Part shown: positions 15,572 to 22,848 of the stretch, piece by piece
Numbering within the stretch: the stretch's first letter is position 1
How the letters are laid out: every line of letters starts with the position of its first letter
Assembly (NCBI GenBank): GCA_003662305.1
Contig: QMXU01000003.1
Location: 1-26,098 of the forward strand
Direction: 5' to 3'
Source: Candidatus Hecatellales archaeon
Lineage (GTDB): Archaea; Thermoproteota; Bathyarchaeia; Hecatellales; Hecatellaceae
DNA length: 26,098 bases
Position numbers and translations under genes: made by a program
The notes under the pieces: model-generated
The model's database searches: none
Seen by the model: the letters and a program-made list of their open reading frames with translations, nothing else
What the model was told of the DNA's origin: nothing

Positions 15572-16852
15572 TCACCCCTTAACAGGCTTGAAATCCAGCC
15601 TCTGCATTCCAGCCACCAGCGTGTCGGCCGGTATGTCTCTGGAAACCGTGAGAACAGGTCCTATCAGGCTTCTGGGCCCCACCTTCACCCCGGGCATTAT
15701 GCTCACGTTCACAGCCGTTTTAACTCCGTCGCCTAGGACTGCACCGAACTTTCTGAGGCCTGAGCTGACTTTAACCCCTTTAATCTCCACCTTCACAGGC
15801 TGCTCGTCAAGCCTCAGGTTCGCCAGAAGCGTTCCAGCCCCCAGATTACAGTTTTCCCCTATGATGCTGTCGCCTACATAGCAGAGGTGGGATATCCGGC
15901 TTCCATCCATCACGATGCTGTTCTTAACCTCGCAGAAGCTTCCAACCCTAACGTTCCGGCCTAGGCTGGTGTAAGGCCTAATCCTGGCGAAAGGCCCGAC
16001 CTCGCAGCCTGAGCCTATGAAGGCAGGCCCTTCAACCACGCTTCCAAAGCGGACGGTTGCATCTTTCTCGACGGTGACTCCGCCTTGAAGCACAACCTGA
16101 GACTCCACTACGCCTTCAACCTTCCCCTTCATCTCCGAGAGAACCCTGCGGTTAGCCTCCAAGAGGTCCCAGGGCCTCCCAACATCCAGCCATCCTCCAC
16201 CGGGAATCGTAACAGCGTAGACTTCGCTTTCTTCAGCCAGCAGGTTCACGGCTTCCGTCAGCTCTATTTCGCCTCTGGGCGAAGGCTTAACAAGCCTTAC
16301 AGCCTTAAAGACCTCGGGCTTGAAAAGGTATATTCCAGCGTTAGCCAGGTTTGACCTTGGCTTTTCAGGTTTTTCCAGAATCTTCAGAACTCTGCCTTCG
16401 CCTTTAACCTGGACTACGCCGTATTCTCGGGGGTTCTCCACCTTAACGGCGGCCAGAATGGCTTGGCAGCCTTCCTTAATTCTTTTCAAGCCTTCCTCTA
16501 GGAAGCCTTTAACCATGCTGGGCGAAAGGTAAAGGTCTCCGTAAACCGCCAGGAAAACCCTGTTCTTCACGAAGGGTTCGGCTAGGGTAAGCGAGGAGCC
16601 GGTGCCCTTCGGGTTATTATCTCTCGTGTAGGAGACCTTTAAGCCGAGCTTTGAACCGTCAAGGAAGCCCTTAGCCTTCCAGCCTTCAGGGTTTAAGATT
16701 GTTAGAGCCTCTCTGACGCCAGCCTTCTTTAAGGCTTTGAAAACCCATTTTAGGAGGGGGCTGCCTCCCACGGGAAGCATGCATTTAGGCTTGGTTAAGG
16801 TTAAAGGTTGAAGTCTGACACCTCTTCCGGCAGCCAGCACAACAGCCCGCAT
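15572..16852 (-). CDS. GlmU-like bifunctional sugar-1-phosphate nucleotidylyltransferase/acetyltransferase
   Basis: A 426-residue fusion. The N-terminal nucleotidyltransferase (1-235) has LAAGRGVRLQPLT-TKPK (6-23), the metal-binding VYGDLYLS around D106, and WLDVGRPWDLL. The C-terminal left-handed beta-helix (about 250-420) has hexapeptide repeats and the GlmU-like acetyl-transfer segment SHLCYVGDSIIGENCNLGAG with H322. Archaeal relatives (for example from Sulfolobus) make UDP-GlcNAc or dTDP/UDP-sugars from sugar-1-phosphates. The substrate here is likely GlcN-1-P/GlcNAc-1-P but not proven. The gene ends 20 nt before the GTPase gene on the same strand. Confidence 0.88.
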   Translation of the reverse strand: MRAVVLAAGRGVRLQPLTLTKPKCMLPVGGSPLLKWVFKALKKAGVREALTILNPEGWKAKGFLDGSKLGLKVSYTRDNNPKGTGSSLTLAEPFVKNRVFLAVYGDLYLSPSMVKGFLEEGLKRIKEGCQAILAAVKVENPREYGVVQVKGEGRVLKILEKPEKPRSNLANAGIYLFKPEVFKAVRLVKPSPRGEIELTEAVNLLAEESEVYAVTIPGGGWLDVGRPWDLLEANRRVLSEMKGKVEGVVESQVVLQGGVTVEKDATVRFGSVVEGPAFIGSGCEVGPFARIRPYTSLGRNVRVGSFCEVKNSIVMDGSRISHLCYVGDSIIGENCNLGAGTLLANLRLDEQPVKVEIKGVKVSSGLRKFGAVLGDGVKTAVNVSIMPGVKVGPRSLIGPVLTVSRDIPADTLVAGMQRLDFKPVKG

Positions 16853-16892
16853 AAGCTTAACCTTCGCCGGAAAACTTCAGGCTGGACCATGT

Positions 16893-17534
16893 TTAACCTG
16901 GAAGGGAGGGTTGAACTTCAGCCTTCGGTGGGGAAGCCTGCTGGGCAGGCTGCTCAGGCATGGAGAGGAGCTTAGTTTTCCTTATACCAACATGTCTTAG
17001 GGGGCATATTTTGGTTATCCTGTGGAAGATGTCTGAGGCAAGCTTTCCAAGCACGCATTCTTGAGCCAGCTGGTCGAAGGTTAACTGCTGCCCCCGCTCT
17101 AGGACAACTTCAACCATTATCTTCCTTATGGCGGACTCCTGTGAAAGCCTTATACGCTTCCGGGTGAAGGCTACAGGGAAAACTCTCACCTTAAACCCGT
17201 CCTTCGTTGTAAGGTTTACAACGGTGTCAACCCTGCTGCTCCACCTTCTAACCAGGCTTCTCAGGTATTCCCTGGAGTATTCGTGCCCCTTCAGAACGGT
17301 CTCAGCTTTAAGCCCGTCAACCTTTATGATTTTGAAGTAGAGCTTAATGTTCATGTGCTGAATGTCCTGCCTGGTAAGGTCGTAGAGGGTTACCTCAACC
17401 ACCCTTCCAAGAAGTTTTGAAGGGTCATTAGCCGGGATTAAAGCTATCTCCTGACTTCCGAAATAGGGAGGCGAATAAACAGAATACCAGCTTTTAAGCT
17501 TCCACTTGTCTCTGACCCTTCCACGCTTCGACAA
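16893..17534 (-). CDS. rps3ae: 30S ribosomal protein eS1 (S3Ae)
   Basis: Archaeal/eukaryotic small-subunit protein near the mRNA exit. 213 residues: DKWKLKSWYSVYSPPYFG, SKLLGRVVEVTLYDLT, then KLYFKIIKV, HEYSREYLRSLVRRWSSRVD, FPVAFTRKRIRLSQESAIRKIM and PLRHVGIRKTKLL. The tail is a Pro/Gln-rich extension. It begins with TTG at 17534; no clear Shine-Dalgarno site precedes it. A TTATATG box about 54 nt upstream would give a leader near 27 nt. It lies 40 nt upstream of the glmU-like gene on the same strand and may head that transcript. Confidence 0.95.
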   Translation of the reverse strand: MSKRGRVRDKWKLKSWYSVYSPPYFGSQEIALIPANDPSKLLGRVVEVTLYDLTRQDIQHMNIKLYFKIIKVDGLKAETVLKGHEYSREYLRSLVRRWSSRVDTVVNLTTKDGFKVRVFPVAFTRKRIRLSQESAIRKIMVEVVLERGQQLTFDQLAQECVLGKLASDIFHRITKICPLRHVGIRKTKLLSMPEQPAQQASPPKAEVQPSLPG

Positions 17535-17582
17535 ACCCTTACACCAGCCCAGCCTGAACTAAACCAAAACTAATGAAAAGAA

Positions 17583-17592
17583 ACATATAAGG
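17583..17592. promoter_or_regulatory. TATA-like element between divergent eS1 and HD-hydrolase genes
   Basis: The 78-nt gap between the divergent genes contains ACATATAAGG (minus strand CCTTATATGT). On the minus strand it is about 54 nt from the eS1 start and would give a short leader. On the plus strand it lies about 27 nt from the TTG at 17613, but an AAGGAGGG ribosome binding site (17598-17605) lies inside that interval, so it fits the minus-strand gene better. Confidence 0.35.
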
Positions 17593-17612
17593 TTTGTAAG
17601 GAGGGAAGCCTC

Positions 17613-18281
17613 TTGCAGGACCTTGAAGCCCGCGAGAAAAAAACGATAAGACGCCTCGTAAGGAAAAGAATGAAAGCCTTAGACTTAGCCCACAACTTCA
17701 GCCATGTGGAATGCGTGGTAAGACTTACCAGGAAGATTGGTAGGGCTGAAAAGGCTAATCTGCGTATAGCAGTTCCAGCAGCCTACTTCCACGACCTACC
17801 CCCGAAGGAAGCGGAAGGAAAGTTCAGCTATTCCACACTGGACTCAGCAAGGGAGGCTGAAAGCTTCCTACGGAAGATAGGGTTCCCCCAGAACCATATA
17901 AGAAGAATCCGGCAGGCCATCATTCCAGCATCCTACAGTATGCACCTGAAAGGTGTGGAACCTGAAACCTTGGAGGCAAAGGTGGTTAGGGACGCAGATT
18001 TCCTGGACGCCATAGGGGCGAGGGGCATAGCCCGAGCCTTCGCCACCGCAGGCTACTACGGCGTGAAAAAGCTTGGGAAAGTCCGGTGGAACCCTGAAAA
18101 ACCTGTAAGGCTTCCAGCCTCAAAGGGGCCGGAGACACCCATCCACCACTTCTTCTCCAAGCTTCTCCACCTTAAAGAACTCATGCAAACCCCAACAGGC
18201 AGAAAACTCGCAGAAGAAAGACATCAATACATAGTGGAATACCTTAAACGGTTCAAGGCTGAAACCAGCCTTAAAGTCTAA
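17613..18281 (+). CDS. HD-domain metal-dependent phosphohydrolase (YedJ-like)
   Basis: 222 residues of the small HD-hydrolase group. Metal ligands: AHNFSHVECV (H27/H31), AAYFHDLPP (H60-D61, the HD pair) and VRDADFLDAIGARGIAR (D127), with YG and PETPIHHFFSKLLHLKELM typical of this subfamily. The substrate is unknown; relatives act on nucleotides or other phosphoesters. It starts with TTG behind a strong AAGGAGGG, 7 nt away. T5 right after the stop (18282-18286) may end transcription before the tRNA-Arg on the other strand. Confidence 0.85.
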   Translation: MQDLEAREKKTIRRLVRKRMKALDLAHNFSHVECVVRLTRKIGRAEKANLRIAVPAAYFHDLPPKEAEGKFSYSTLDSAREAESFLRKIGFPQNHIRRIRQAIIPASYSMHLKGVEPETLEAKVVRDADFLDAIGARGIARAFATAGYYGVKKLGKVRWNPEKPVRLPASKGPETPIHHFFSKLLHLKELMQTPTGRKLAEERHQYIVEYLKRFKAETSLKV

Positions 18282-18286
18282 TTTTT
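18282..18286 (+). terminator. Oligo-T run after the HD-hydrolase gene
   Basis: Five T immediately after the TAA stop, the only T-run before the opposed tRNA gene. Consistent with archaeal hairpin-independent termination but short. Confidence 0.3.
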
Positions 18287-18290
18287 AAGG

Positions 18291-18368
18291 TGGCGGGCCC
18301 GGTGGGATTCGAACCCACGGCCGACAGCTTAGGAGGCTGCCGCGCTATCCTGACTGCGCTACGGGCCC
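18291..18368 (-). tRNA. tRNA-Arg (anticodon CCT), CCA encoded
   Basis: Read on the minus strand it folds as a full cloverleaf: acceptor GGGCCCG/CGGGCCC, D stem GCGC/GCGC, anticodon stem GCAGC/GCTGT (one G-U), loop CTCCTAA with anticodon CCT, and T arm GTGGG-TTCGAAT-CCCAC. Discriminator G is followed by an encoded CCA (18291-18293). No intron. It decodes AGG, the dominant arginine codon in the surrounding genes. Its flank towards the isochorismatase gene contains a C8 run, and that gene lies upstream on the same strand. Confidence 0.97.
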
Positions 18369-18418
18369 TTCCCCCCCGCATATCTGTTGAAGAGTTGGCT
18401 GGGTTTTAGCTTTACGGT

Positions 18419-18428
18419 TAAAAATAAA
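18419..18428 (-). terminator. T-rich run after the isochorismatase-like gene
   Basis: TTTATTTTTA on the minus strand about 18 nt past the stop of the isochorismatase-family gene and 50 nt before the tRNA-Arg. A plausible archaeal terminator separating the two. Confidence 0.35.
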
Positions 18429-18446
18429 GAGGAGGAAGTTAAAGGT

Positions 18447-19247
18447 TTATTCGAATTTTATTTTCTTGGTTTCCGTGATGGTTACCTTGTATAGGGTGGT
18501 CCACTGGAAGAGAGACCAGGCTGGGGTGAACTTCCAGAAAGGCAACGATACTATGCCGTCTAGGGGAACTATGGTTCGATAGCCTCTCTGAGCGCACCCC
18601 ACCACGGCGCAGTAAACGCAGATGTTAGATACCGTCCCCGTTACGATGCATGTGTCTACGCCTAGGCCTGCCAGCGTCTCCTCCATTTCATTAGGCTTGT
18701 AGGTGGCATAGAAACAGTCGTAGGAGACCGTTTTACCGCCCTTCCGCACTACGGGGTCGTCTGGGTCTGGAGCTAGCTCGGAAATTTCCTGCTGGCCCCA
18801 GGTGGGCTTGTCTACGCCTCCTTCCCTTTCAACAACGCAGTGGGGACCCCAAATCTTGAACTCAGGGTCGTCAGGGTAATGGTAGTCCTGGGTGTAAACC
18901 ACCTTCATGCCCTTCGGCTTACCAGCCTCCTTAACGGCTTTTATGTTTAAGGCTATGGCGGTTATGGCTTCTTCTCCAGCCTTCTCTGCGGGGCCAAGCA
19001 TGCCTCCCACCCTACAGAAGTCGTTCTGCATGTCTACGATGACTAGAGCCGTCCTAGAGGCGTCCACTTTAACCTCCTCAGCCTTCACAGCGGGGGGTAT
19101 CCTGCTTTTCAAGTCTTCAAGCTGGCCTTCTAACTCTTTAACTTTGGACATGGCTTCTGAAAACCATTTTCTCAGCCTTTCAGCCTCGTCTTTCCCAGCG
19201 GTATAGCCACCTAGGCCGGCTCCCACACCTGCCACCACACCAGCCAC
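18447..19247 (-). CDS. Isochorismatase-family cysteine hydrolase, probably membrane/Tat-targeted; 5' end interrupted by a frame break
   Basis: From the first usable start in frame (GTG at 19247) this is 266 residues. Residues 1-15 are Gly/Ala/Val-rich, 20-50 form a charged coiled-coil-like spacer, and 60-266 are the hydrolase. The catalytic Asp is in ALVIVDMQNDF (D72), the Lys in VVRKGGKTVS (K169/K172) and the Cys in VSNICVYCAV (C210), so the D-K-C triad is intact. Substrate (an amide or vinyl ether) unknown. The frame stays open upstream to 19317 and encodes GRRGLLKYAATAVVAGVVAG, a twin-arginine signal, but has no start codon. An ATG at 19314 lies one frame away. The annotated GTG therefore probably gives a product lacking its signal. 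Confidence 0.85.
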   Translation of the reverse strand: MAGVVAGVGAGLGGYTAGKDEAERLRKWFSEAMSKVKELEGQLEDLKSRIPPAVKAEEVKVDASRTALVIVDMQNDFCRVGGMLGPAEKAGEEAITAIALNIKAVKEAGKPKGMKVVYTQDYHYPDDPEFKIWGPHCVVEREGGVDKPTWGQQEISELAPDPDDPVVRKGGKTVSYDCFYATYKPNEMEETLAGLGVDTCIVTGTVSNICVYCAVVGCAQRGYRTIVPLDGIVSLPFWKFTPAWSLFQWTTLYKVTITETKKIKFE

Positions 19248-19314
19248 TACGGCAGTAGCAGCATATTTTAGGAGGCCCCTCCTACCGCAGATGCAGGCAA
19301 AAAGGCTCCCCCAT
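19248..19314 (-). other. Out-of-frame start and Tat signal segment of the isochorismatase-like gene
   Basis: On the minus strand an ATG at 19314-19312 begins MGEPF but meets TAG at 19284-19282 (reading frame of the ATG). Removing one base from either the T5 run (19299-19303) or the G5 run (19308-19312) would join the ATG to the signal CGRRGLLKYAATAVVAGVV and the hydrolase. A TATA-like CTTTAATAGG (about 19336-19345) is centred 27 nt before that ATG, predicting a leaderless transcript starting there. This supports 19314 as the original start. Confidence 0.6.
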
Positions 19315-19335
19315 TCTTAAATGGAACAGGAATAA

Positions 19336-19345
19336 CCTATTAAAG
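19336..19345 (-). promoter_or_regulatory. TATA-like box for the isochorismatase-like gene
   Basis: CTTTAATAGG on the minus strand, centre near 19341, exactly one archaeal TATA-to-start distance from the ATG at 19314. It lies in the 72-nt gap shared with the divergent tRNA-Leu. Confidence 0.45.
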
Positions 19346-19386
19346 GTTAATTCTTTTAGCATGAGTTGACGAATAATTACGGGTGA

Positions 19387-19501
19387 GCGGGGGTTCCCGA
19401 GCCAGGACAAAGGGGCAGGACTTAAGATCCCTCTGCATGATGTAATGGGCTTAGAAATCCTGTGCCGTAGGGCTTCGCGGGTTCGAATCCCGCCCCCCGC
19501 A
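19387..19501 (+). tRNA. tRNA-Leu (anticodon TAA) with a 30-nt intron
   Basis: Class II tRNA: acceptor GCGGGGG/CCCCCGC with discriminator A, D arm CCC-loop-GGG, anticodon stem CAGGA (19416-19420) and TCCTG (19458-19462), loop CTTAAGA after intron removal giving anticodon TAA, long variable arm GCC-GTAG-GGC, and T arm GCGGG-TTCGAAT-CCCGC. Mature length is 85 nt. The intron at 37/38 spans about 19427-19456. Since ATCC occurs at both junctions the cut could slide by up to four bases. UAAG/CUUA and CCC/GGG pairings offer a bulge-helix-bulge-like target. CCA is not encoded. T5 at 19512-19516 may terminate it. Confidence 0.93.
19427..19456 (+). other. Archaeal tRNA intron (position 37/38)
   Basis: Thirty bases interrupt the anticodon loop one base after the anticodon. 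Excision restores a seven-base loop CTTAAGA and a perfect five-base-pair stem. A relaxed bulge-helix-bulge can be drawn, but the exact endonuclease cut sites are not decided by sequence alone. Confidence 0.8.
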
Positions 19502-19511
19502 TCATGGGGAA

Positions 19512-19516
19512 TTTTT
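19512..19516 (+). terminator. Oligo-T run after tRNA-Leu
   Basis: Five T, 10 nt past the tRNA 3' end, on the coding strand. Typical position for archaeal tRNA transcription termination. Confidence 0.4.
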
Positions 19517-19525
19517 ATGGTGAAA

Positions 19526-19610
19526 GCTTTAAATGCATTCTTGCTGAAGAATGCTTGAAAAATTACTTTAATGATTAAAATTTTTCAGACAGAAATTAAA
19601 GCTTTAAAGC
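19526..19610 (+). repeat. Nested inverted repeats upstream of the aminotransferase-por operon
   Basis: Three perfect 8-bp complementary pairs nest in this AT-rich gap: outer GCTTTAAA (19526-19533) with TTTAAAGC (19603-19610); hairpin 1 GCATTCTT (19535-19542) with AAGAATGC (19547-19554), loop GCTG; hairpin 2 GAAAAATT (19557-19564) with AATTTTTC (19579-19586). Together they form a possible three-way junction. The sequence AAAGCTTTAAA also occurs twice in direct orientation (19523-19533, 19598-19608). A TATA-like CTTTAAAG (19602-19609) overlaps the outer arm, so these may instead be operator sites around a promoter. Confidence 0.5.
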
Positions 19611-19648
19611 TCTTAAAAGTATTTTTGAGGCAGGCTGGAGGAGTGTAA

Positions 19649-20812
19649 ATGGTATTTGAGCTTTCAAGAAAGGTTGGCGTGATTAAGGTTTCCGGAATCA
19701 GAAAACTTTTCGAGCTTGCCTCCAAAATGGAAGACGTAATCAACCTTGGGCTGGGAGAGCCGGACTTTAACACACCCGAATACATTAAGGAAGCAGCTAA
19801 AAGAGCACTGGACGAGAACTTCACCCACTACACGCCTAACATAGGCATACCGGAACTGAGAGAAGCCATAGCGGAAAAGCTCAAGCGTGAAAACAGGGTT
19901 GACGTTAACCCTGAAAGCGAGGTGATGGTGACAAACGGGGCGACGCAGGCTTTAACCCTGTCCATCCTCGCCATATTAAACGAGGGAGACGAAGTTCTCA
20001 TTCCAAGCCCTACTTTCGTATCTTACGGTGCCGCCGTGATTTTCGCGGGGGGAGTGCCCGTTGAGGTTGAAACAAGGGAGGATGAAGAGTTCAGGGTTAA
20101 CGTTGACGAGCTTGAAAGACATGTAAGCGGTAAAACCAAGGCTCTTATCATCAGCACGCCTAACAATCCTACAGGCTCAATTTTAACCCGTGGAAACCTT
20201 GAAGAGCTGGCAGACTTCGCCGTGAAGCATGATTTAATCGTAATCTCCGATGAGGTGTACGAGAAAATCGTCTACGAGGAGCCTCACTGCAGTATTGCAT
20301 CCCTAAACGGGATGAAGGAGAGAACCATAACGGTGAACGCCTTCTCTAAGACCTACGCCATGACCGGCTGGCGTCTGGGCTACCTGGCGGCACCTGAACA
20401 GATAGTAAGTGAAATAGTTAAACTTCAGATGTACACTGCGGTATGTGCAACATCCTTCGCCCAGAAGGCTGCCGTTGAAGCTTTAAGGGGGCCTCAAAGC
20501 TTCGTGGAGGAAATGCGGAGGGAGTACGCTAGGAGGAGAGAGCTGGTTTACAGCAGGCTTAACGATATGCCTAAGATTTCGGCTATAAAGCCGAAGGGAG
20601 CCTTCTATGTTTTCCCCAACATCAAGGCTACGGAGATGGTTTCGGAGAAGTTCTCCAGCTACCTTATCAGGGAGGCCAGGGTTGCTACGGTTCCTGGAAG
20701 AGCCTTCGGCCGGTACGGGGAAGGCTACATTCGAATTTCTTATGCAGCCTCCTACGAGAAGCTTGAGGAAGCCATGGACAGAATTTCAGAAGCCTTAAAC
20801 AGGCTTTCTTGA
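19649..20812 (+). CDS. Class I/II PLP-dependent aminotransferase (AspC-like)
   Basis: Fold-type I aminotransferase, 387 residues, full length. Seen: INLGLGEPDFNTP (31-43), TNGATQAL (95-102), STPNNPTGSIL with N173, ISDEVYEKIVY with D201 for the pyridine nitrogen, and the PLP lysine in NAFSKTYAMTGWRLGY (K234, followed by R242). C-terminal carboxylate-binding Arg in GYIRISYA. Archaeal members act on aspartate, aromatic amino acids or alanine; specificity is not decided. It starts at ATG behind GGAGGAG and is followed immediately by por genes, so it may supply 2-oxoacids to that oxidoreductase. Confidence 0.9.
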   Translation: MVFELSRKVGVIKVSGIRKLFELASKMEDVINLGLGEPDFNTPEYIKEAAKRALDENFTHYTPNIGIPELREAIAEKLKRENRVDVNPESEVMVTNGATQALTLSILAILNEGDEVLIPSPTFVSYGAAVIFAGGVPVEVETREDEEFRVNVDELERHVSGKTKALIISTPNNPTGSILTRGNLEELADFAVKHDLIVISDEVYEKIVYEEPHCSIASLNGMKERTITVNAFSKTYAMTGWRLGYLAAPEQIVSEIVKLQMYTAVCATSFAQKAAVEALRGPQSFVEEMRREYARRRELVYSRLNDMPKISAIKPKGAFYVFPNIKATEMVSEKFSSYLIREARVATVPGRAFGRYGEGYIRISYAASYEKLEEAMDRISEALNRLS

Positions 20813-20826
20813 GAAGGCTGCGGGAA

Positions 20827-21378
20827 ATGGTTGAAGTTAGAATTCACTGTAGAGGAGGGCAGGGAGGAGTTACAGCAGCCCGAATAATAGGGCTGGCCTC
20901 CGTTAGAGAGGGGAAACACGCCCTAGCCTTTCCCTCCTTCACCGTTGAGAGAAGAGGAGCCCCCGTCATGGCCTTCCTAAGAATAAGCGAAAACGAGATT
21001 CTCGACAGATCATTCATTTACAATCCGGATTACGTGCTGGTTTTCGACTCCGGCCTTTTAACTCATCCCTCGGTGAAGGTTGGGGTTAGGGAGTCCACCC
21101 TCTTCCTGGTTAACGCTAAATCTCGCGATGAGGCTGAAGCCATAGGAGTTAGCCGTCTGGTTGTGGTGGACGCTTTAAGCATAGCCTTAGAAGTTCTGGA
21201 GGTCCCCATCGTGAACACGGCTATGTGCGGAGCCTTCGCAGCCGCCAGCCGCCTCATAGGCATGGAAGCCCTTGCGAAGGCCATAAGGGAGTTTCTACCT
21301 GCAAGGGTTGCCGATAAAAACGTTGAGGCAGCCTTAAAAGCCTACTGGGAGGTGGAAGCCTACGGGAAAAATGAGTGA
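20827..21378 (+). CDS. porG: 2-oxoacid:ferredoxin oxidoreductase gamma subunit (pyruvate type)
   Basis: Catalytic-domain III subunit of the four-subunit POR/VOR family. VRIHCRGGQGGVTAARIIG at the N-terminus and FPSFTVERRGAPVMAFLRIS are the family signatures, followed by DYVLVFDSGLL. About 183 residues. The frame is open from a TTG at 20809 that overlaps the aminotransferase stop, but homology starts with MVEVRIHCRG, so the ATG at 20827 is preferred (AGAAGG about 10 nt upstream). Cotranscribed with porD, porA and porB. Confidence 0.88.
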   Translation: MVEVRIHCRGGQGGVTAARIIGLASVREGKHALAFPSFTVERRGAPVMAFLRISENEILDRSFIYNPDYVLVFDSGLLTHPSVKVGVRESTLFLVNAKSRDEAEAIGVSRLVVVDALSIALEVLEVPIVNTAMCGAFAAASRLIGMEALAKAIREFLPARVADKNVEAALKAYWEVEAYGKNE

Positions 21379-21658
21379 TAAGCTCAAGCTTAAATACGAG
21401 TCTTACAGGGAGCTTCCCATAACTCCTCTGATTAAAGCCGGAGTTTCCAGGCTAGTTGAAACCCCCTGGCATCTCCACGGTAAACCCCAGGTGAACCAGG
21501 CTAAATGCATAGGGTGCAGGCTATGCTGGCTTTACTGTCCGGAGGGTGTGATAGCCGTTAAAAACGGGGAGGTTGAAGTGGACTACGCCCGGTGTAAGGG
21601 CTGCGGCATCTGCGCCAACGAATGCCCCGTGAAGGCTATAACCATGGTTTTAAGGTGA
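21371..21658 (+). CDS. porD: 2-oxoacid:ferredoxin oxidoreductase delta subunit (2x[4Fe-4S] ferredoxin)
   Basis: 95-residue iron-sulfur subunit passing electrons to external ferredoxin. Two complete CxxCxxCxxxC motifs: C46, C49, C52, C56 (CIGCRLCWLYCPEG) and C75, C78, C81, C85 (CKGCGICANECPVKAI). The N-terminal region YESYRELPITP...ETPWHLHGKPQVNQAKC is usual for PorD. Its ATG overlaps the porG stop by 8 nt. Confidence 0.93.
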   Translation: MSDKLKLKYESYRELPITPLIKAGVSRLVETPWHLHGKPQVNQAKCIGCRLCWLYCPEGVIAVKNGEVEVDYARCKGCGICANECPVKAITMVLR

Positions 21659-21663
21659 GAAAC

Positions 21664-22848
21664 ATGCCTGTAAGCAGGTTTATAGATGGAAACGCTGCAG
21701 CAGCCTACGGGGTTAAACTCTGCCGTCCAGACGTTGTATGTGCTTACCCCATAACGCCTCAAACCCCTATCGTAGAGTACATCGCCGACTTCATAGCTAG
21801 AGGCGAAATGGCTTCCAAGTATATAACCATCGAGGGGGAGCACAGCGCCATGATGGCTACGGTGGCCGCTGCCTCAACCGGGGTTAGAACCTTCACAGCC
21901 ACCTCCTCGCAGGGTTTAGCCTACATGCAGGAAGGCCTCTTCTACGCTGCCGGAAGCAGGCTGCCCATCGTCATGGCCGTGGTTAACAGGAGCATGGGCC
22001 CCCCATGGACCATTCTGGCAGGCCACGATGACGCCATAGCGCAGAGGGACACCGGATGGATACAGCTTTACTGTGGAAGCGGACAGGAAATCCTTGACAC
22101 GGTGATTCAAGCCTACAGGGTTGCCGAGGACGAGCGGGTTCTGATCCCCATCATGGTCTGCTTTGAAGGCTTCGTAACCTCACACTGCTACGAGCAGGTT
22201 ATCATACCGGACCAGGAGGAAGTTGACAGCTTCCTTCCACCCTACAAGCCGCCCTACAAGCTGGATGTGGAAGACCCCATGATACTTACAACCTTTGCCC
22301 CTCCCATCCACTGGATGGGGTACAAGAAGAAGCATGACGAAGCCATGGAAGCCGCCAGGAAGGTTATAGCTGAAGCCGAAGCCGAATACGCTGAAAGGTT
22401 TGGCAGGTCTCATGGAGGCCTGTTCCAAGCCTACCGGTGCGACGATGCGGAAGCAGTGGTTTTAACGATGGGCTCCCTCGCCAGCACCACGAAGGTCGTG
22501 ATTAACAAGCTTAGAGAGTTAGGGTTCCGCCTGGGCCTGCTGAAACTTAAATCTTTCAGGCCCTTCCCAAGGGAGGAGCTTAAACAGCTACTTGGAAACG
22601 TGAAGGCTGTGGGAGTGCTTGAGAGAAACTATTCTGTGGGAGGCTGGGGGGGAGCTGTTTTCCTTGAACTACGCTCAGCCTTCTACAAAGTGGCAGACGG
22701 CCCTCGCATCCTGAACTTTGTGGCGGGGATGGGAGGCAGAGACGTGACCCCCCTGGAAATTGAAGCTGTCGCCAAGAAGACGCTTAGGGCAGCCCAGGAA
22801 GGAAAAGGTGAGAGAGAAGTAGAATGGCTGCTGGGGGAGATAGGCTGA
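21664..22848 (+). CDS. porA: 2-oxoacid:ferredoxin oxidoreductase alpha subunit (pyruvate type)
   Basis: 394-residue subunit containing the pyrimidine-binding (PYR) domain and domain II. DGNAAAAYGVKLCRPDVVCAYPITPQTPIVEYI, IEGEHSAMMATVAAASTGVRTFTATSSQGL with the conserved Glu of the PYR domain, VVNRSMGPPW and GWIQLYCGSGQEILD are characteristic of PorA/VorA. The later VGVLERNYSVGGWGGAVFLE belongs to domain II. Start ATG at 21664 follows AGGTGA; a longer frame to 21622 only mirrors porD. The stop overlaps porB (TGATG). Confidence 0.92.
   Translation: MPVSRFIDGNAAAAYGVKLCRPDVVCAYPITPQTPIVEYIADFIARGEMASKYITIEGEHSAMMATVAAASTGVRTFTATSSQGLAYMQEGLFYAAGSRLPIVMAVVNRSMGPPWTILAGHDDAIAQRDTGWIQLYCGSGQEILDTVIQAYRVAEDERVLIPIMVCFEGFVTSHCYEQVIIPDQEEVDSFLPPYKPPYKLDVEDPMILTTFAPPIHWMGYKKKHDEAMEAARKVIAEAEAEYAERFGRSHGGLFQAYRCDDAEAVVLTMGSLASTTKVVINKLRELGFRLGLLKLKSFRPFPREELKQLLGNVKAVGVLERNYSVGGWGGAVFLELRSAFYKVADGPRILNFVAGMGGRDVTPLEIEAVAKKTLRAAQEGKGEREVEWLLGEIG

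Noticed and set aside
18371..18378. C8 run next to tRNA-Arg as a possible phase-variable tract or attachment site
   Set aside because: There is no adjacent gene start it could switch, no repeat of the tRNA 3' end, and no integrase in the window.
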